Shown here one piece after another: positions 9,833 to 20,192 of a stretch of DNA of 64,000 nucleotides. Made by a program: the position numbers and the translations under genes. Each line of letters starts with the position of its first letter. Position 1 is the first letter of the stretch. Origin of the DNA: Psychrobacter sp. JCM 18903. Lineage in GTDB: Bacteria > Pseudomonadota > Gammaproteobacteria > Pseudomonadales > Moraxellaceae. The notes beneath the pieces were generated by a model. The model saw only the letters and a list, made by a program, of their open reading frames with translations, was not told the DNA's origin and searched no databases. The stretch spans positions 186,001 through 250,000 of the forward strand of contig NZ_BAWJ01000001.1 of assembly GCF_000586475.1 (NCBI RefSeq), read 5' to 3'.

Positions 9833-10141
9833 ATGGATAGAGATGACGACCCAATCGCTGCTTTTGGCAGTGCCGAAGAAGGCAATGAGCCTTTAAAACC
9901 CTATATGGATGTGACGTTATTCGAGACGATTGATAAACAGGCACAAATAGACCTATTAACACCCGTTTTTGATGCCATTACTTTGGCTGGCGTTGATTAT
10001 GATCTAAAAGCTCAAGACAGTGCAACGGGCAAACGCTATACATTACTTAAAGATGAAAAAGTGGTTGAAGTTTTCGTGATGGACACTAGCCTTACGGACA
10101 ACATTCTCGCTGCCATAGAAAAGAATAAAGAAGCGGAATGA
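9833..10141 (+). CDS. Small acidic hypothetical protein, 102 residues
   Basis: I do not recognise this protein. It begins MDRDDDPIAAFGSAEEG, is acidic at the N-terminus and has a compact alpha/beta pattern after residue 25 (MDVTLFETIDKQAQIDLLTP, then KRYTLLKDEKVVEVFVMD). No signal peptide or helix in membrane. An AGAAGGATT ribosome-binding site precedes the ATG by a normal distance, which supports real translation. It stands alone between the MITE copy and a convergent DUF2062 gene. The alternating strand pattern could be a small ferredoxin-like fold of the kind found in putative signal-transducing proteins, but that is a guess. Confidence 0.65.
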   Translation: MDRDDDPIAAFGSAEEGNEPLKPYMDVTLFETIDKQAQIDLLTPVFDAITLAGVDYDLKAQDSATGKRYTLLKDEKVVEVFVMDTSLTDNILAAIEKNKEAE

Positions 10142-10330
10142 TTGGTATCAACAAAGAAAATGGCTTTTGTTTTTAGGTAATAGCCAGCTTAAGGTGATAC
10201 CGAGACATAGCATAGAAAAATCGAGGACAGATGGTAACCTAGATTGCTGGCGTTAGCGAATGGTTGAAAGTAAAGGATGGTTCGCTACGTTATGGTTACC
10301 ATGACCATGACTTGATAACAGCAGCATATA

Positions 10331-10906
10331 TTAGATTTTAGGCGGTTTATCAGAAGGTTCTTGCTGACGTTTTTGCCAGCTCACGACGGTTTTGTAGCGC
10401 CAAACTGCCTTAAATGCCAGTCCACAAACGATGCTGGTCACAATCGCTAAGATCGTCAAGCCTATGCAAAAAGCAGCAATCGATACCGTGCCGCGATAGG
10501 TAATGAATGGATTTGCACCATCTGATAGTGCCCATAAGCTAAAATCAGCAATCATCCTGCCGATAAGCCGCAGACTAATCATCGGTACGTCAAGGATTTT
10601 GGCGCCGATATAATAGCCTGCATAAAAGATGGGCAAGCTCGTGAGTGGATTGGTAATCCAAGTCAAGCCGAGTGCCATGGGAACATTGGCACGAAAAATT
10701 AATGAGCCAACTAGAGCCAGTAGCATCTGCCCTGGCAATGGAAAAAATGCACTAAGCACCCCGATATAGACCGCTTTATTTAAGCTATGTCGATTAAAGT
10801 GCCATAATCGTGGATCAGCCAAATGCGGTGCGAACAGTTTTAAGGTGCGACTTTCTAAGATTTTCTCTGGCGTAGGAAGCAGGTCTTTCAGACGTTTTTG
10901 GGGCAC
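10331..10906 (-). CDS. DUF2062 family membrane protein
   Basis: A 191-residue protein with the DUF2062 pattern: the N-terminal RLKDLLPTPEKILESRTLKLFAPHLADPRLWHFNRHSLNKAV region, then a glycine/proline-rich membrane part (AVYIGVLSAFFPLPGQMLLALVGSLIFRANVPMALGLTWITNPLT, about 45-90) and two more hydrophobic segments (about 93-115 and 142-168). The family is widespread in proteobacteria, of unknown function, and presumed to be an inner-membrane protein. The frame is intact and the gene is monocistronic, convergent with the gene at 9833-10141 and divergent from comEC. Confidence 0.85.
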   Translation of the reverse strand: MPQKRLKDLLPTPEKILESRTLKLFAPHLADPRLWHFNRHSLNKAVYIGVLSAFFPLPGQMLLALVGSLIFRANVPMALGLTWITNPLTSLPIFYAGYYIGAKILDVPMISLRLIGRMIADFSLWALSDGANPFITYRGTVSIAAFCIGLTILAIVTSIVCGLAFKAVWRYKTVVSWQKRQQEPSDKPPKI

Positions 10907-11228
10907 AGGATCGCCTTTTGTAATCGTTAGCTACAGTCCGCTCAATCGCATTGATGGTCTGCTATAAAGTAATATTATTCATAAAGTGTACAGCTGAGGA
11001 TATAGAGGATAATGATGTCATATTATCATCATCGCAATATGTCAGTCAGTATAGGGTAATAGTTATATAAATGCTATTGCATGACGTATCAGTTGTTGTT
11101 GCTGGTTTAAGTATCAATCTGTGTTTTGGTGTTTCGGTACATTTTCGTCATATTAAGTGGCTATTTATCATAATAAATAGCTTTATTTAGGCAAAACTAA
11201 TATTCACCTCATCAAGCAAGGAGCGCTG
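10907..11228. other. Divergent gap between the DUF2062 gene and comEC
   Basis: About 320 bp, strongly AT-rich, presumably with both promoters. I see no gene, repeat or operator that I can name. Confidence 0.4.
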
Positions 11229-14212
11229 GTGTACTGGTTGATTGGTAGCTTGATTATTATCGCCATGATGGGCGTTTTGGCAGTCGCAGATAGTATGGCG
11301 ATACCCACTAGTTCATCGTTAATGGATATATTGAATACTCCTATCTTATCTTTGTCGCTCATTATTTTTGCTATTATACTGATTGTTATTGCCCAGTTTA
11401 ATGTACCTTTTGCAAAACCCAGCCATTTATCGCAACATAATGCTGGTCTCTCTTCACGTAATCCTTCATATAATATTTCACATAAATCTAAACTCTTCTT
11501 TCGTATTTCGAATCATGTTTTAGTTGCTGTATTGGCAATTGGATTAATCATTGGCAGTGCGCTGCAAGCCTGATTAGCCATCAGCAAGCAGAACTAACAG
11601 AAATCACTGAGCCAATGCGTGTACAAGCATTAGTCACCATCGAAGGAATAAGTGACAGCGTTTATGACGTCGCCACGGACAGTGGCTATCGACAAGTTGC
11701 TGTCATTAGTGATATATCACCCTTGATGTCGGCGTTGGCGGTTAAAGATTTAGATGCCATGACCAGTAACTTTCTAATAGATGAAAATAATAGCCTAAGC
11801 AATAATAAATTGTATGAAAATAACTCAAATAACAATAACGGTAAGAATGTCACGTACCGTGTATTGCTCAACGCTTATCCAAAAAAACCATCAAAACAAT
11901 CATCCAAGAAAAATTTAGACAGCAATCCGTTTGACCGCTTAAATTACTTACAACCTGGCGATCAGCTGTTTATGAGTTTAGCGCTTGCACCACTGGCGAC
12001 CTCTGAGCAAGCGTTGAGCAATCCATCTGGTTTTGACAGTTATCGCTGGCTGCGAGGTCGTCATATTGATGGAGTCGCTAATATATTGACCGTTGGCACA
12101 TCAAATGTCACCAATACTGAGGTATCAAAGCCAGCGTTTGCCTCTTCTTCATATCTGCAGCGTTTTCAGACTTATATCAACCAAGGACGTTGGCAATTAC
12201 GCCAGCATTTTTATCAAGATTGGTCGACACAGACCACAGCAGCGCAACAGGCAAAAGCGGTCACTTTAAGTTTGCTCACAGGTGATCGCAGTTTAATCAA
12301 TCACGATACCAAGGATTTGTATCAACTGGCTGGTATTTCACATTTGCTGGCTATCTCTGGCACTCATGTATTGTTTTTAGCGATTATGCTGGCGGGTGCG
12401 GCTGTGTTGCTTTTTGATCGGTTATGGCCAAGGATTTATCGTTATGTACCGCGTTGGCAAGTGCGCTGGTGGGTGATGATCGCTGCTGCTTTTATTTATG
12501 CGTTATTTACTGGTTTTGATGTACCGCTGCTCGTACCGCATGGATGTTATTCGCGATAGGTTTGGTACGTTTGACATTATTGCCGGTTAGTACGATGCGG
12601 GTGTTGTTTGCCTTGGCAGTGTTGATGGCATGGCTTGATCCTACGTATTATGGCAGGCAGGGTACTGGCTATCTTTTATCGCAGTGGCATTACTCCTTAA
12701 ATATGATGATGCATCATATACGCAATCAGCTGTCGTATCAGAAACGGCACCTGCTCATAATGCCAGTGTAGTAGAGACTGCGTTCAAGCGTGTTTGGATA
12801 ATAGTCAAACGTGTATTCAAATTACAATTTTGGCTATTTATTGCTTTATTACCTATTACATTGTTATTATTTGGCAAGGCGTCGCTGTGGGGTCTTGTCA
12901 TCAATCTGTTTGCTATCGGTTTATTTGGTTGGGTGATTGTGCCGCTTAATCTGTTAGCAGGGCTGTGCTATCTTTTATCACCTGCTATTGCTGATAGTAT
13001 TTGGCTGCTCGTTAGCGCCATTGTCGCGAAATTGCATGAACTGATAACGTGGTTAACTTCATTACCTGCATTGTCAGAAGCGTGGCTTTATACTCCTGTG
13101 AATGTCGCCATATTACTGATGGTACTATTAAGTATGTTGCCATGGCTACTACCACGAGGATTTATCAGTCGTTGGCTGGCACTGCCGCCGCTCACCTTAT
13201 TAATGATGACGGTATATGCCAATCAGCAATCACTAACGACGATATCGACCTTGTATATCTTACCAACGGGTGATCCCTATATAAGCGCTGCTTTGTTGCA
13301 GTATCCTGTTGTCAATAATGAGCAGTCATCCACAACAAATACGCATAAGACAAACATCAGCTGGCTATTTTTATCTGACCACAGACCCAATGCCGCACGA
13401 ACGATGCCAAGTAATCTAAAGGCGAATAAGCTGTCGATGACATTGGCGCAGCAGCTGGGTAGCTTGTCAGTTGATACACTAGAAGGTATAGTCGTGCAGA
13501 GTAGTAGTGCTGGATTGACGGATACGCTTACTACTGATAAGACGTATTTAGCTTCTAATGCTAGTGCTTCTGAGCTGTTGCCTTTGACGGTTTTTCAGCT
13601 TAATCAGCGTTTACCTATTAGTCAGTATTGGCAAGCAGGGCGCTCTGATCATTGGTCTGCATTTCAGCAAGCCTATAAAGTCACTAGCCAATCCAAGGAC
13701 ATTACGAATATTAGTGTGCAACGTTGTGAACAAGGCAAAACGTGCAGTTGGGCAATGGTGGTTTGTCCATACAAGCATTGACAGGGTGGAGCAACATAGA
13801 CAGTCCGAGTGTTTGGGATTGTACGGTGGCTATAGATGCCAGCTTGCCCATAAGGGTATTAAAATATAATGCGGCTGATCCACTCAAATCAATACCTGCC
13901 ACTGCGCAGACACTCACATCAAGTAGCCAGCCACCGACTCATCAAGCCAATATGCCTCGGGCACGTCTGATATTAAATGCAGATACTCATCAGCGCATTT
14001 GGCAAATGTGGACATTGTTATGTCCAGTTGAACCACCTGAGCAACCACGCACTTTTCGTAATGTGACATGGCTAGGACATAGCACATCACAGATAACTGC
14101 TGAGGTGATAAGTCGTCAAGCCATCAATGAAATGATCACTTATGATGGCAAAATGCCAGAAGCAACGTTGTCTCTCAATCCGGCAGTAGATACTACCAAT
14201 ACGACGCCATAA
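11229..14212 (+). CDS. comEC: DNA internalisation protein ComEC/Rec2-like, frame broken four times
   Basis: Inner-membrane channel protein for DNA uptake in natural transformation. Five overlapping frames together give one 995-residue protein once single bases are restored near 11570 (C), 12526 (G), 12642 (T) and 13744 (G). The start is a GTG at 11229 with AAGGAG upstream. N-terminal helices (1-60 and 97-113) are followed by a soluble DUF4131-like domain, then the Competence domain. Its hallmark is visible as AKAVTLSLLTGDRSLINHDTKDLYQLAGISHLLAISGTHV in the sense of the GDR...HLLAISGxH motif, followed by many helices. The C-terminal 330 residues sit where the metallo-beta-lactamase domain should be, but I see no HxHxDH motif, so this domain looks degenerate. 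All four breaks are homopolymer-type. Confidence 0.88.
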
Positions 14213-14418
14213 AAATATTGCTTATCTAATCAATGTTACAATATAGTGATATTTCCCAGTTATACTATTGAACCATGATTGAAATACCACCATACTTAGC
14301 AGCCTATGAATATAGATGACTGTGACCGTATTTGGAGTGAGAAGCAGCTCCTTATTACTGACTGTATTTCTATCTTCTCTTTTTATTGCTTTAGACTGTT
14401 TCTGACTTAGGAAGTTAT

Positions 14419-15474
14419 ATGCCCAACTGGCCACCAGACCCTAACAAACGTCCTGACAATTCGGCAAATCAGCCAGTACCGATGTCGCCGCCAAGCCAGC
14501 CGAGTGGACAAGAATGGCGATTGCTTGAAAACACTTTATTGGCTAGTGTGGTCGAGCAACGCCGCGCCCGTCGCTGGAGTATCTTTTTTAAACTATTGAC
14601 CTTTGGTTATATTTTACTGATATTTCTGACGCTTGGTCGTAGTTGCAGCAGCAGCGCGCCAACGGGTCTAGATGGTGTCGACACGAGCAAGCCGCATCTA
14701 GCCGTGGTTGAGCTACAAGGTGTCATTAGTAGTGGCGATGTGGCCAACGCTTATGATGTCAATGAGGCATTGACCCGTGCTTTTGAAAACAGCAATTCAA
14801 AGGCGGTAGCTTTGGATATCAATTCACCTGGTGGCTCACCAGTACAGTCTGATGAGATTTGGCAGACTATGATGGATTTGCGTAAAGAATATCCAGACAA
14901 AAAACTCTATGCAGTGATTGGTGATATGGGTGCTTCTGGCGCGTATTATATTGCTTCTGCGGCGGATGAGATTTATGTGAACCCGTCAAGTTTGGTTGGC
15001 TCTATTGGCGTGATTATGCCAAGCTATAACATCAAAGGTTTGATGGATAAAGTCGGCGTAGAAGATCGTACGATTACTGCTGGTGAATACAAAGACATCT
15101 TAAGTTTGTCACGTCCGTTAACGGATTATGAAGAAAAACATGTCGAAAAAGTATTAGACAACACCCACAAGCATTTCATTAATGCAGTGAAAGAAGGTCG
15201 TGGTGATCGTCTCAAAAATCCTGAACAAAATAAGCTGTTCTCAGGGTTATTCTGGACAGGCGAGCAGTCGATTGAGCTTGGCTTAGCCGATAAGAAAGGC
15301 AGCATCGCTAGCTTAGAAAAGCAGTTAGAGCTGGATAATGTCATCAATTATAGCCCAACAGATCCGTTCCAATTATTCATGGACCGCTTTGCTGTTAAAT
15401 TGGGTGCGGGCATTGGCTCTAGTGTCAGCCTTGATGTTTTACCGCAAGAAGAAGGCAATGCGCAGATGCGTTAA
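14419..15474 (+). CDS. sppA: Signal peptide peptidase SppA (S49 family)
   Basis: Membrane-bound serine protease that degrades cleaved signal peptides. The 351-residue protein has a Pro/Asn-rich cytoplasmic N-terminus, one transmembrane helix at about 55-73, then a single S49 catalytic domain. The catalytic pair is visible: Ser173 in GDMGASGAYYIAS and Lys225 in ITAGEYKDILS, 52 residues apart as in the short SppA of Bacillus. The strand motif LDINSPGGSP lies just ahead. It is the half-size form, not the duplicated E. coli form. Frame intact. It is preceded by a 200-bp gap after comEC and followed by a strong hairpin. Confidence 0.93.
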   Translation: MPNWPPDPNKRPDNSANQPVPMSPPSQPSGQEWRLLENTLLASVVEQRRARRWSIFFKLLTFGYILLIFLTLGRSCSSSAPTGLDGVDTSKPHLAVVELQGVISSGDVANAYDVNEALTRAFENSNSKAVALDINSPGGSPVQSDEIWQTMMDLRKEYPDKKLYAVIGDMGASGAYYIASAADEIYVNPSSLVGSIGVIMPSYNIKGLMDKVGVEDRTITAGEYKDILSLSRPLTDYEEKHVEKVLDNTHKHFINAVKEGRGDRLKNPEQNKLFSGLFWTGEQSIELGLADKKGSIASLEKQLELDNVINYSPTDPFQLFMDRFAVKLGAGIGSSVSLDVLPQEEGNAQMR

Positions 15475-15505
15475 GCGTTTTATGTTTGAGATTTACTGTG
15501 TATGA

Positions 15506-15545
15506 TTGTTGAGGCTGAGCGTATGATTATGCTCAGCCTCAATTG
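15506..15545 (+). terminator. Hairpin after sppA, probable terminator
   Basis: TTGAGGCTGAGC and GCTCAGCCTCAA form a perfect 12-bp stem. Wobble pairs extend it to about 15 bp around a 4-base loop. It lies 35 bp after the sppA stop. The T-run after it is weak (AATTGTAT), so termination may be partial. Confidence 0.65.
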
Positions 15546-15609
15546 TATATGAGATTCAATGATTATAAAAAACACCCTAAATAGCGACTTAAATCGAAGA
15601 GAGCTTATC

Positions 15610-16498
15610 ATGAGTGATGAAATTAATTTGCCAACTTTTACTGCTTTACCTGTCTCTACAATAACCAACAAACCTGTCCTGCATTTTGCTCATGCTAATG
15701 GGATGCCAAGTGCGGTTTATCAACCATTTTTTGAGAAGTTAGCAGAATTTTTTACCATTGAATATATTGCCATGCTGGGTGCAACGCCTGATTATCCAGT
15801 CGATGACCATTGGCGCAGCTTACACAGCAGATTATTGATAGTGTCAAAAATACCTGTGAGAAGCATGGCGTGTCGCAAGTAGTGGCAGTGGGTCATTCGC
15901 TGGGTGCGATGTGTACCTTGCAGGCATTGTATCGTGCGCCGCAGTACTTTGCCCAAGCGGTACTCATGGATCCACCTTGGATTTATGGCAAAGTGAGTTT
16001 GCTATGGCATTTGGCAAAGACGGCGGATAGATTGCCGATGATGAATAACCGCCTGATGGATAAATTGTCACCAGCTGGCGTGTCTAAGCATCGCCGTGAT
16101 GTCTGGGAGAGCCGCGCAGATGCGTATGATAAGATGCGGCACAAAGGTTTTTTCAAAAACTTTGATGAACGTAGTTTCAAGGCTATATCGAGCATGGGCT
16201 ACACGAACGTGCGGATGGCAAAGTGACATTGGCGATTCCGAAAGCCAGTGAGGTCGCTGTCTTTCGCACCAATCCATCTTGGTATTGGCTGGCACCAAAT
16301 CATGGACCAAAGCCGCCTGTTACTTTGATTATCGGTCAAGACAGTATCTTTTTAAAACGCCGATTTCCGCAACAAATAAAGTCGCGTTTGAATATTCCTT
16401 ATGAGACCCATGCCGGTGGTCATATGTTTCCACTTGAGTATCCAGAGTCGGTCTCTCAGCAAGTATTATCATTGATTGAGCAGCAACTACCAACATAA
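15610..16498 (+). CDS. Alpha/beta-hydrolase fold protein, frame broken twice
   Basis: Serine hydrolase of the alpha/beta fold; the substrate is unknown. The ATG at 15610 (MSDEINLPTF) has AGAGAG upstream. The strand and oxyanion region reads PVLHFAHANGMPSAVYQPFF, the nucleophile elbow is VGHSLGAM, and a catalytic His is likely in HAGGHMFPLEYPESV near the end. Two single-base losses split it: near 15815 (restoring a C gives HWRQLTQQIIDSV) and near 16184 (restoring a T gives SFKAYIEHGLHERADGKVTL). The corrected length is 296 residues, typical for the family. It lies between sppA and MITE copy 2. Confidence 0.87.
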
Positions 16499-16534
16499 TC
16501 GCTGATGACTATTTATGCTCATTATTGCTTATGC

Positions 16535-16708
16535 TAGGGCGTGTCCTCATTTTAAAAATGATGATAAAAATGAGATAAATTGCCGTCAAACAAGGAAAGT
16601 AGCGTAAATAATATCGAGATATTGATAAGCTATTTAACGATGTTTGGCAAAATTTAGCCATTTTTAACTCATTTAGAGGATAATCGATTGAATTGAGGAC
16701 ACGCCCTA
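16535..16708 (+). mobile_element. MITE copy 2 (full length)
   Basis: A 174-bp non-coding element beginning TAGGGCGTGTCCTCATTT and ending AATTGAGGACACGCCCTA. The outermost 15 or so bases are inverted repeats, and inner segments also pair imperfectly (AAATTGCCGTCAAAC with GCCAAAATTTAGCC read in reverse). The centre is AATATC-GA-GATATT, so the whole element is one long imperfect palindrome. It is flanked by CTAG on both sides in the sense of an in-register CTAG...CTAG, which could be a duplicated target. It lies between the alpha/beta-hydrolase gene and the CPBP protease gene. Confidence 0.9.
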
Positions 16709-16732
16709 GATGCGAGCTGACAAAATATCCGT

Positions 16733-17536
16733 TTGAGTAATGACTTTATGCTAAAAAATGCTACTGGTTCGCACAATCTTAATACGCCGCCTAAGCGCAC
16801 GCCGCTATTTTCACGATTGGGTGTGTTTCTACTGACTGTTGGCATGCTAATGGCATTTTTTATCAGTCAGCTGCTAGGCGTGTATATCGCTGGCAAGCTG
16901 GTATTACCGGCTGCTAAAAATTCAACCATGGCTGATATTTTCTTTTTCGGCAGCAACGATGGCACTGTGGTCAGCCTCTCTATTATGATAGGCTGCGTGC
17001 TACTGGTTGCTATTAGTCTCTTGGTTATTCGTATAAGAGGGGGCGATAGTCGTCAGTATTTAGCGTTAAAGCCGTTCTCATTTGCGGTGGGTATGGGATT
17101 GCTTGGGCTGCTGTTGATATTTATGATTGGCAGTCAGGCATTGACTTATTTGCTTGATAAATCGCCATTGCTCTTCGTCGATCCTTTATATCAGTCTGTC
17201 AGCTCAGTATGGCTGTTGATGTTTGCAATGGTCATTGTCGCGCCAATCTATGAAGAGCTGATATTTCGTGGTCTATTATGGTCAGCGATCGCAGAGCAAT
17301 TTACCTCGTCAACTTATTCAAAGCATCGAGGGGCGATCGTAGCAAGTGTCGTGACCAGCTTGATATTTGCGGTGATCCATGTGCAGTATGGTATTTATGA
17401 AATCAGTACCATTGTGGTACTGGCATTGATATTTTGCTACGCGCGTATCAAGTCAGGCTCGCTGTTACTGCCGATATTATTGCATATCGTGAATAATGGG
17501 GCGGCGATGTGGCAATATATTGCGCAAATCGCCTAA
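16733..17536 (+). CDS. CPBP family intramembrane metalloprotease
   Basis: Polytopic membrane protein of the CAAX-protease/Abi family. It has about eight hydrophobic segments after a polar N-terminus. The three motifs are visible: EELIFRGLLW (EExxxR) at about 180-189, FAVIHVQYG (the FxxxH motif) at about 221-229, and a final HIVNN at about 257-261. The start may be the TTG at 16733 or the in-frame ATG at 16748; no clear ribosome-binding site decides it. The full length of 267 residues is normal. It begins just 24 bp after MITE copy 2, so the element may supply or disrupt its promoter. Roles in this family range from protein processing to bacteriocin immunity; none can be assigned here. Confidence 0.87.
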   Translation: MSNDFMLKNATGSHNLNTPPKRTPLFSRLGVFLLTVGMLMAFFISQLLGVYIAGKLVLPAAKNSTMADIFFFGSNDGTVVSLSIMIGCVLLVAISLLVIRIRGGDSRQYLALKPFSFAVGMGLLGLLLIFMIGSQALTYLLDKSPLLFVDPLYQSVSSVWLLMFAMVIVAPIYEELIFRGLLWSAIAEQFTSSTYSKHRGAIVASVVTSLIFAVIHVQYGIYEISTIVVLALIFCYARIKSGSLLLPILLHIVNNGAAMWQYIAQIA

Positions 17537-17602
17537 ATAAACAATGGCTATTTCGGCGTTATTATTACACTTTTATAGCTGTCATCATAATGATGAATTT
17601 TC

Positions 17603-18574
17603 TTAAGTATCAGGATTTAGTAGTAACACCTCATCCGCTGCCCGTTTAATATCATCGATTGTTAGCTGAGGTTTGCCACTTAACGCCTGTCGCCATTTGC
17701 GCGCACCCGTCAGTCCTTGAAACAGCCCTAAATAATGTCTTGTCATCGTTGGCAGTGCTTCACCTTTAGCAATCTGCGCCTCCATATACGGATAAAGCTG
17801 CACTAAAATATCTGAGCGCTTAGGTGCTGGTTCGTTCCATAAGCTATTGGTTTCTGCTAATAGGTAAGGGTTGTGATAAAACGCGCGACCAATCATCACG
17901 CCATCCACATGCTGCAAATGTGCTTCGATATCTTTAACAGTATCGATGCCGCCATTAATCTCGATATCAAGCTGTGGAAAGTCTTGTTTGAGACGATAGA
18001 CATCCTCATAACGTAGTGGTGGTATCTCGCGATTTTGCTTGGGGCTAAGCCCCTGTAGCCATGCAGTACGTGCATGGACAATAAAGCGTGTGCAACCCGC
18101 TGCTGCCACTTTTTCTACAAAATCAACCATAAACTCATAACTGTCAAAATCATCGATACCAATACGATGCTTCACGGTTACTGGGATATCGACCGCCGCT
18201 TGCATGTGTTTGACCAAATCGGCAACCGTGTGCGGCTCTGCCATGAGGCAAGCACCAATCTTATTATGCTGTACGCGATCAGAGGGACAACCAACATTGA
18301 TATTGACCTCATCATAACCATGCTGCTGCGCAAATTCAGCACATTGCGTCATCTCGCTAATATCTGCGCCGCCCAGCTGTAGTACAAGCGGATGCTCAAG
18401 CGTATCAAAGCGCAGATGCCGTGCTCGATTGCCATGTATCAGCGCGCCCGTACTGATCATCTCGGTGTACAAATAAACATGCGGATTAAAAAGCCGAGCA
18501 AAATAACGATAATCCGTCGTTGTCCAGTCGATCATGGGTGCGACTGAGAGTCGTTTGTTGGTCATATCAACCAT
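17603..18574 (-). CDS. dusA: tRNA-dihydrouridine(20/20a) synthase DusA
   Basis: Flavoenzyme that reduces uridines 20/20a of the tRNA D-loop. The DusA signature APMIDWTTTDYRYFARLF stands at the N-terminus. It is followed by the FMN-barrel motifs VLQLGGADISEM, the catalytic-cysteine region VNINVGCPSDRVQHNKIGACLM, a VKHRIGID strand, HARTAWLQGLSPKQNREIPPLRY (DusA-specific), and the phosphate-binding INGGI and GVMIGRAFYHNP. I chose the ATG at 18574 (MVDMTNKRLS), which has AAGGCTC upstream; an earlier in-frame codon at 18625 adds an unconserved stretch. About 323 residues. Frame intact. Confidence 0.94.
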   Translation of the reverse strand: MVDMTNKRLSVAPMIDWTTTDYRYFARLFNPHVYLYTEMISTGALIHGNRARHLRFDTLEHPLVLQLGGADISEMTQCAEFAQQHGYDEVNINVGCPSDRVQHNKIGACLMAEPHTVADLVKHMQAAVDIPVTVKHRIGIDDFDSYEFMVDFVEKVAAAGCTRFIVHARTAWLQGLSPKQNREIPPLRYEDVYRLKQDFPQLDIEINGGIDTVKDIEAHLQHVDGVMIGRAFYHNPYLLAETNSLWNEPAPKRSDILVQLYPYMEAQIAKGEALPTMTRHYLGLFQGLTGARKWRQALSGKPQLTIDDIKRAADEVLLLNPDT

Positions 18575-18702
18575 GGTTTTGAGCCTTAATATTTTATAAT
18601 ATTGGTGTCTTAAATAAATGAACAAGGTGCAATGTATGAGACATACGATTGCACCTTAATTTTTTAATTTCAATCGTTATGCAGATAATAGGCAGCTACT
18701 AG

Positions 18703-20022
18703 CTAAATAATGTGGTCGATTTTTTTAAATTCAGGCAAATTATAAAAATAAATACCCATTATTATGCCGATAAAACCGATAAACGCAATGTAGAGCGCTG
18801 GTGAGAAGCTCACATACAAAGTGGCATAACCCAGCCCGAAAGGCACAAGTACTCCAACAATACCGTAGGCGATATTATAACAAAAAGCCATTCCTGTTAG
18901 TCGTACATTGGTCGGAAATAACTGTACAAGGATGGCAGGTATCATCCCAACGATGCCAGCACAAAAGCCTAAAAGCGCATACATAATGAGGATGTAGTCA
19001 CCGCTGGCTTGCAGATGGTAGAAAAAGGCAAACATCTGAGCGATCAAAAGAATAGAGCCAACCGTCAGAATCTTACCGAAGTTTTGGTGGTTGGATATTA
19101 TCCCATAAAAAATACAACCAAAAACCATGAACACAATACCCAGACTGTGTGAGAATCCAAATAAATCGCTGTCTAAGGTAAAACGTAATTCAATCAAATC
19201 GGGTAGCAATAGCACAACAACGGTCGTGATGCTAGAAACAATAAGCGTGAGAACCATGCCGATAAATAGCGAATGTTTGCAATGCTTAAAGAGTAAATTG
19301 AAGGGTTTGGCAACATAATCGCTCGGCTTTGAGTTTTTCATTTCTAGAAAAAAGGGTGACTCATCTATCCATCGCCACGCCAATAATGGTAATAAACTCA
19401 GAATAGCCGCGATGAAAAATGGCAAGCGCCAGCCGTAATTAGCCAATTGCTCAGTCGTCATAGAATTGGTTAACCAAAGAAAAAAGGCATTAGAAAACAG
19501 CACGCCTACATAAAAACTGGCGGTGACATAGCTACAAGATACTGACGAGTATTGGCGCGGTACATGCTCTGCCACAAAAACCCAAGCGAGTGGCACATAA
19601 AGACCAAATGCCATGCCTTGTATCAGCCTCAAGACTATAAATAAGGTTGGTGCAATCAGCCCCCATTGCCCATAGGTAGGTAAGCATGCCATCGCCAACA
19701 AGCTGACCGCCGTCACTAATATACTGATCAATAGTATGGGTTTTCGGCCTTTGATATCACCATAACGACCAAAGATGATACCGCCAAGTGGGCGTGCCAA
19801 ATAGCCAATTGCAAATAGACCAAGCCCTTGCACCTTTGTAATAGCTGGGTCAATATTAGCAGGGAAAAAAGCGGTCGCCATGATATCTGCTAGATATAAA
19901 TAAATCAAAAAATCAAAAAACGCGACTGCGCTGCTAAAGCAGATAAACAGTACGGTGTTTCTGTCTTTAGAAGACATCATTGCATATTGAGAACGAGAAG
20001 GCATAATAGGTCGCGCATCCAC
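18703..20022 (-). CDS. MFS transporter, metabolite:H+ symporter (MHS) type
   Basis: Twelve-helix major-facilitator protein, 439 residues. Family hallmarks are visible: the opening AVAFFDFLIYLYLADIMATAFFP, the loop 2-3 motif GRYGDIKGRKPIL with GYLARPLGGIIFG just before, and RLIQGMAFGLYVPLAWVFVAEHVPR after helix 4. These match the ProP/KgtP/citrate-type MHS subfamily, which imports osmolytes, dicarboxylates or aromatic acids with protons. The substrate cannot be told. The N-terminus is uncertain (GTG at 20022, ATG at 20004, or the paired ATGs near 19980). Frame intact. It is probably monocistronic; dusA lies downstream in the same direction after 77 bp. Confidence 0.88.
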   Translation of the reverse strand: MDARPIMPSRSQYAMMSSKDRNTVLFICFSSAVAFFDFLIYLYLADIMATAFFPANIDPAITKVQGLGLFAIGYLARPLGGIIFGRYGDIKGRKPILLISILVTAVSLLAMACLPTYGQWGLIAPTLFIVLRLIQGMAFGLYVPLAWVFVAEHVPRQYSSVSCSYVTASFYVGVLFSNAFFLWLTNSMTTEQLANYGWRLPFFIAAILSLLPLLAWRWIDESPFFLEMKNSKPSDYVAKPFNLLFKHCKHSLFIGMVLTLIVSSITTVVVLLLPDLIELRFTLDSDLFGFSHSLGIVFMVFGCIFYGIISNHQNFGKILTVGSILLIAQMFAFFYHLQASGDYILIMYALLGFCAGIVGMIPAILVQLFPTNVRLTGMAFCYNIAYGIVGVLVPFGLGYATLYVSFSPALYIAFIGFIGIIMGIYFYNLPEFKKIDHII

Positions 20023-20192
20023 ATATAATAGTATTCGTTAAGCCGATTATTATCTGGATAACCGGCTATAATAAAAAACGACAAATCAATATGAAAAATA
20101 ATGATTTGCCGAAAAAATAAAGACGTTTGAGCTAAAAGTTATTGGGCAACAAGCTCGGAGTTAAAAGCACTTGAATGAATAGTGCTTAAATG

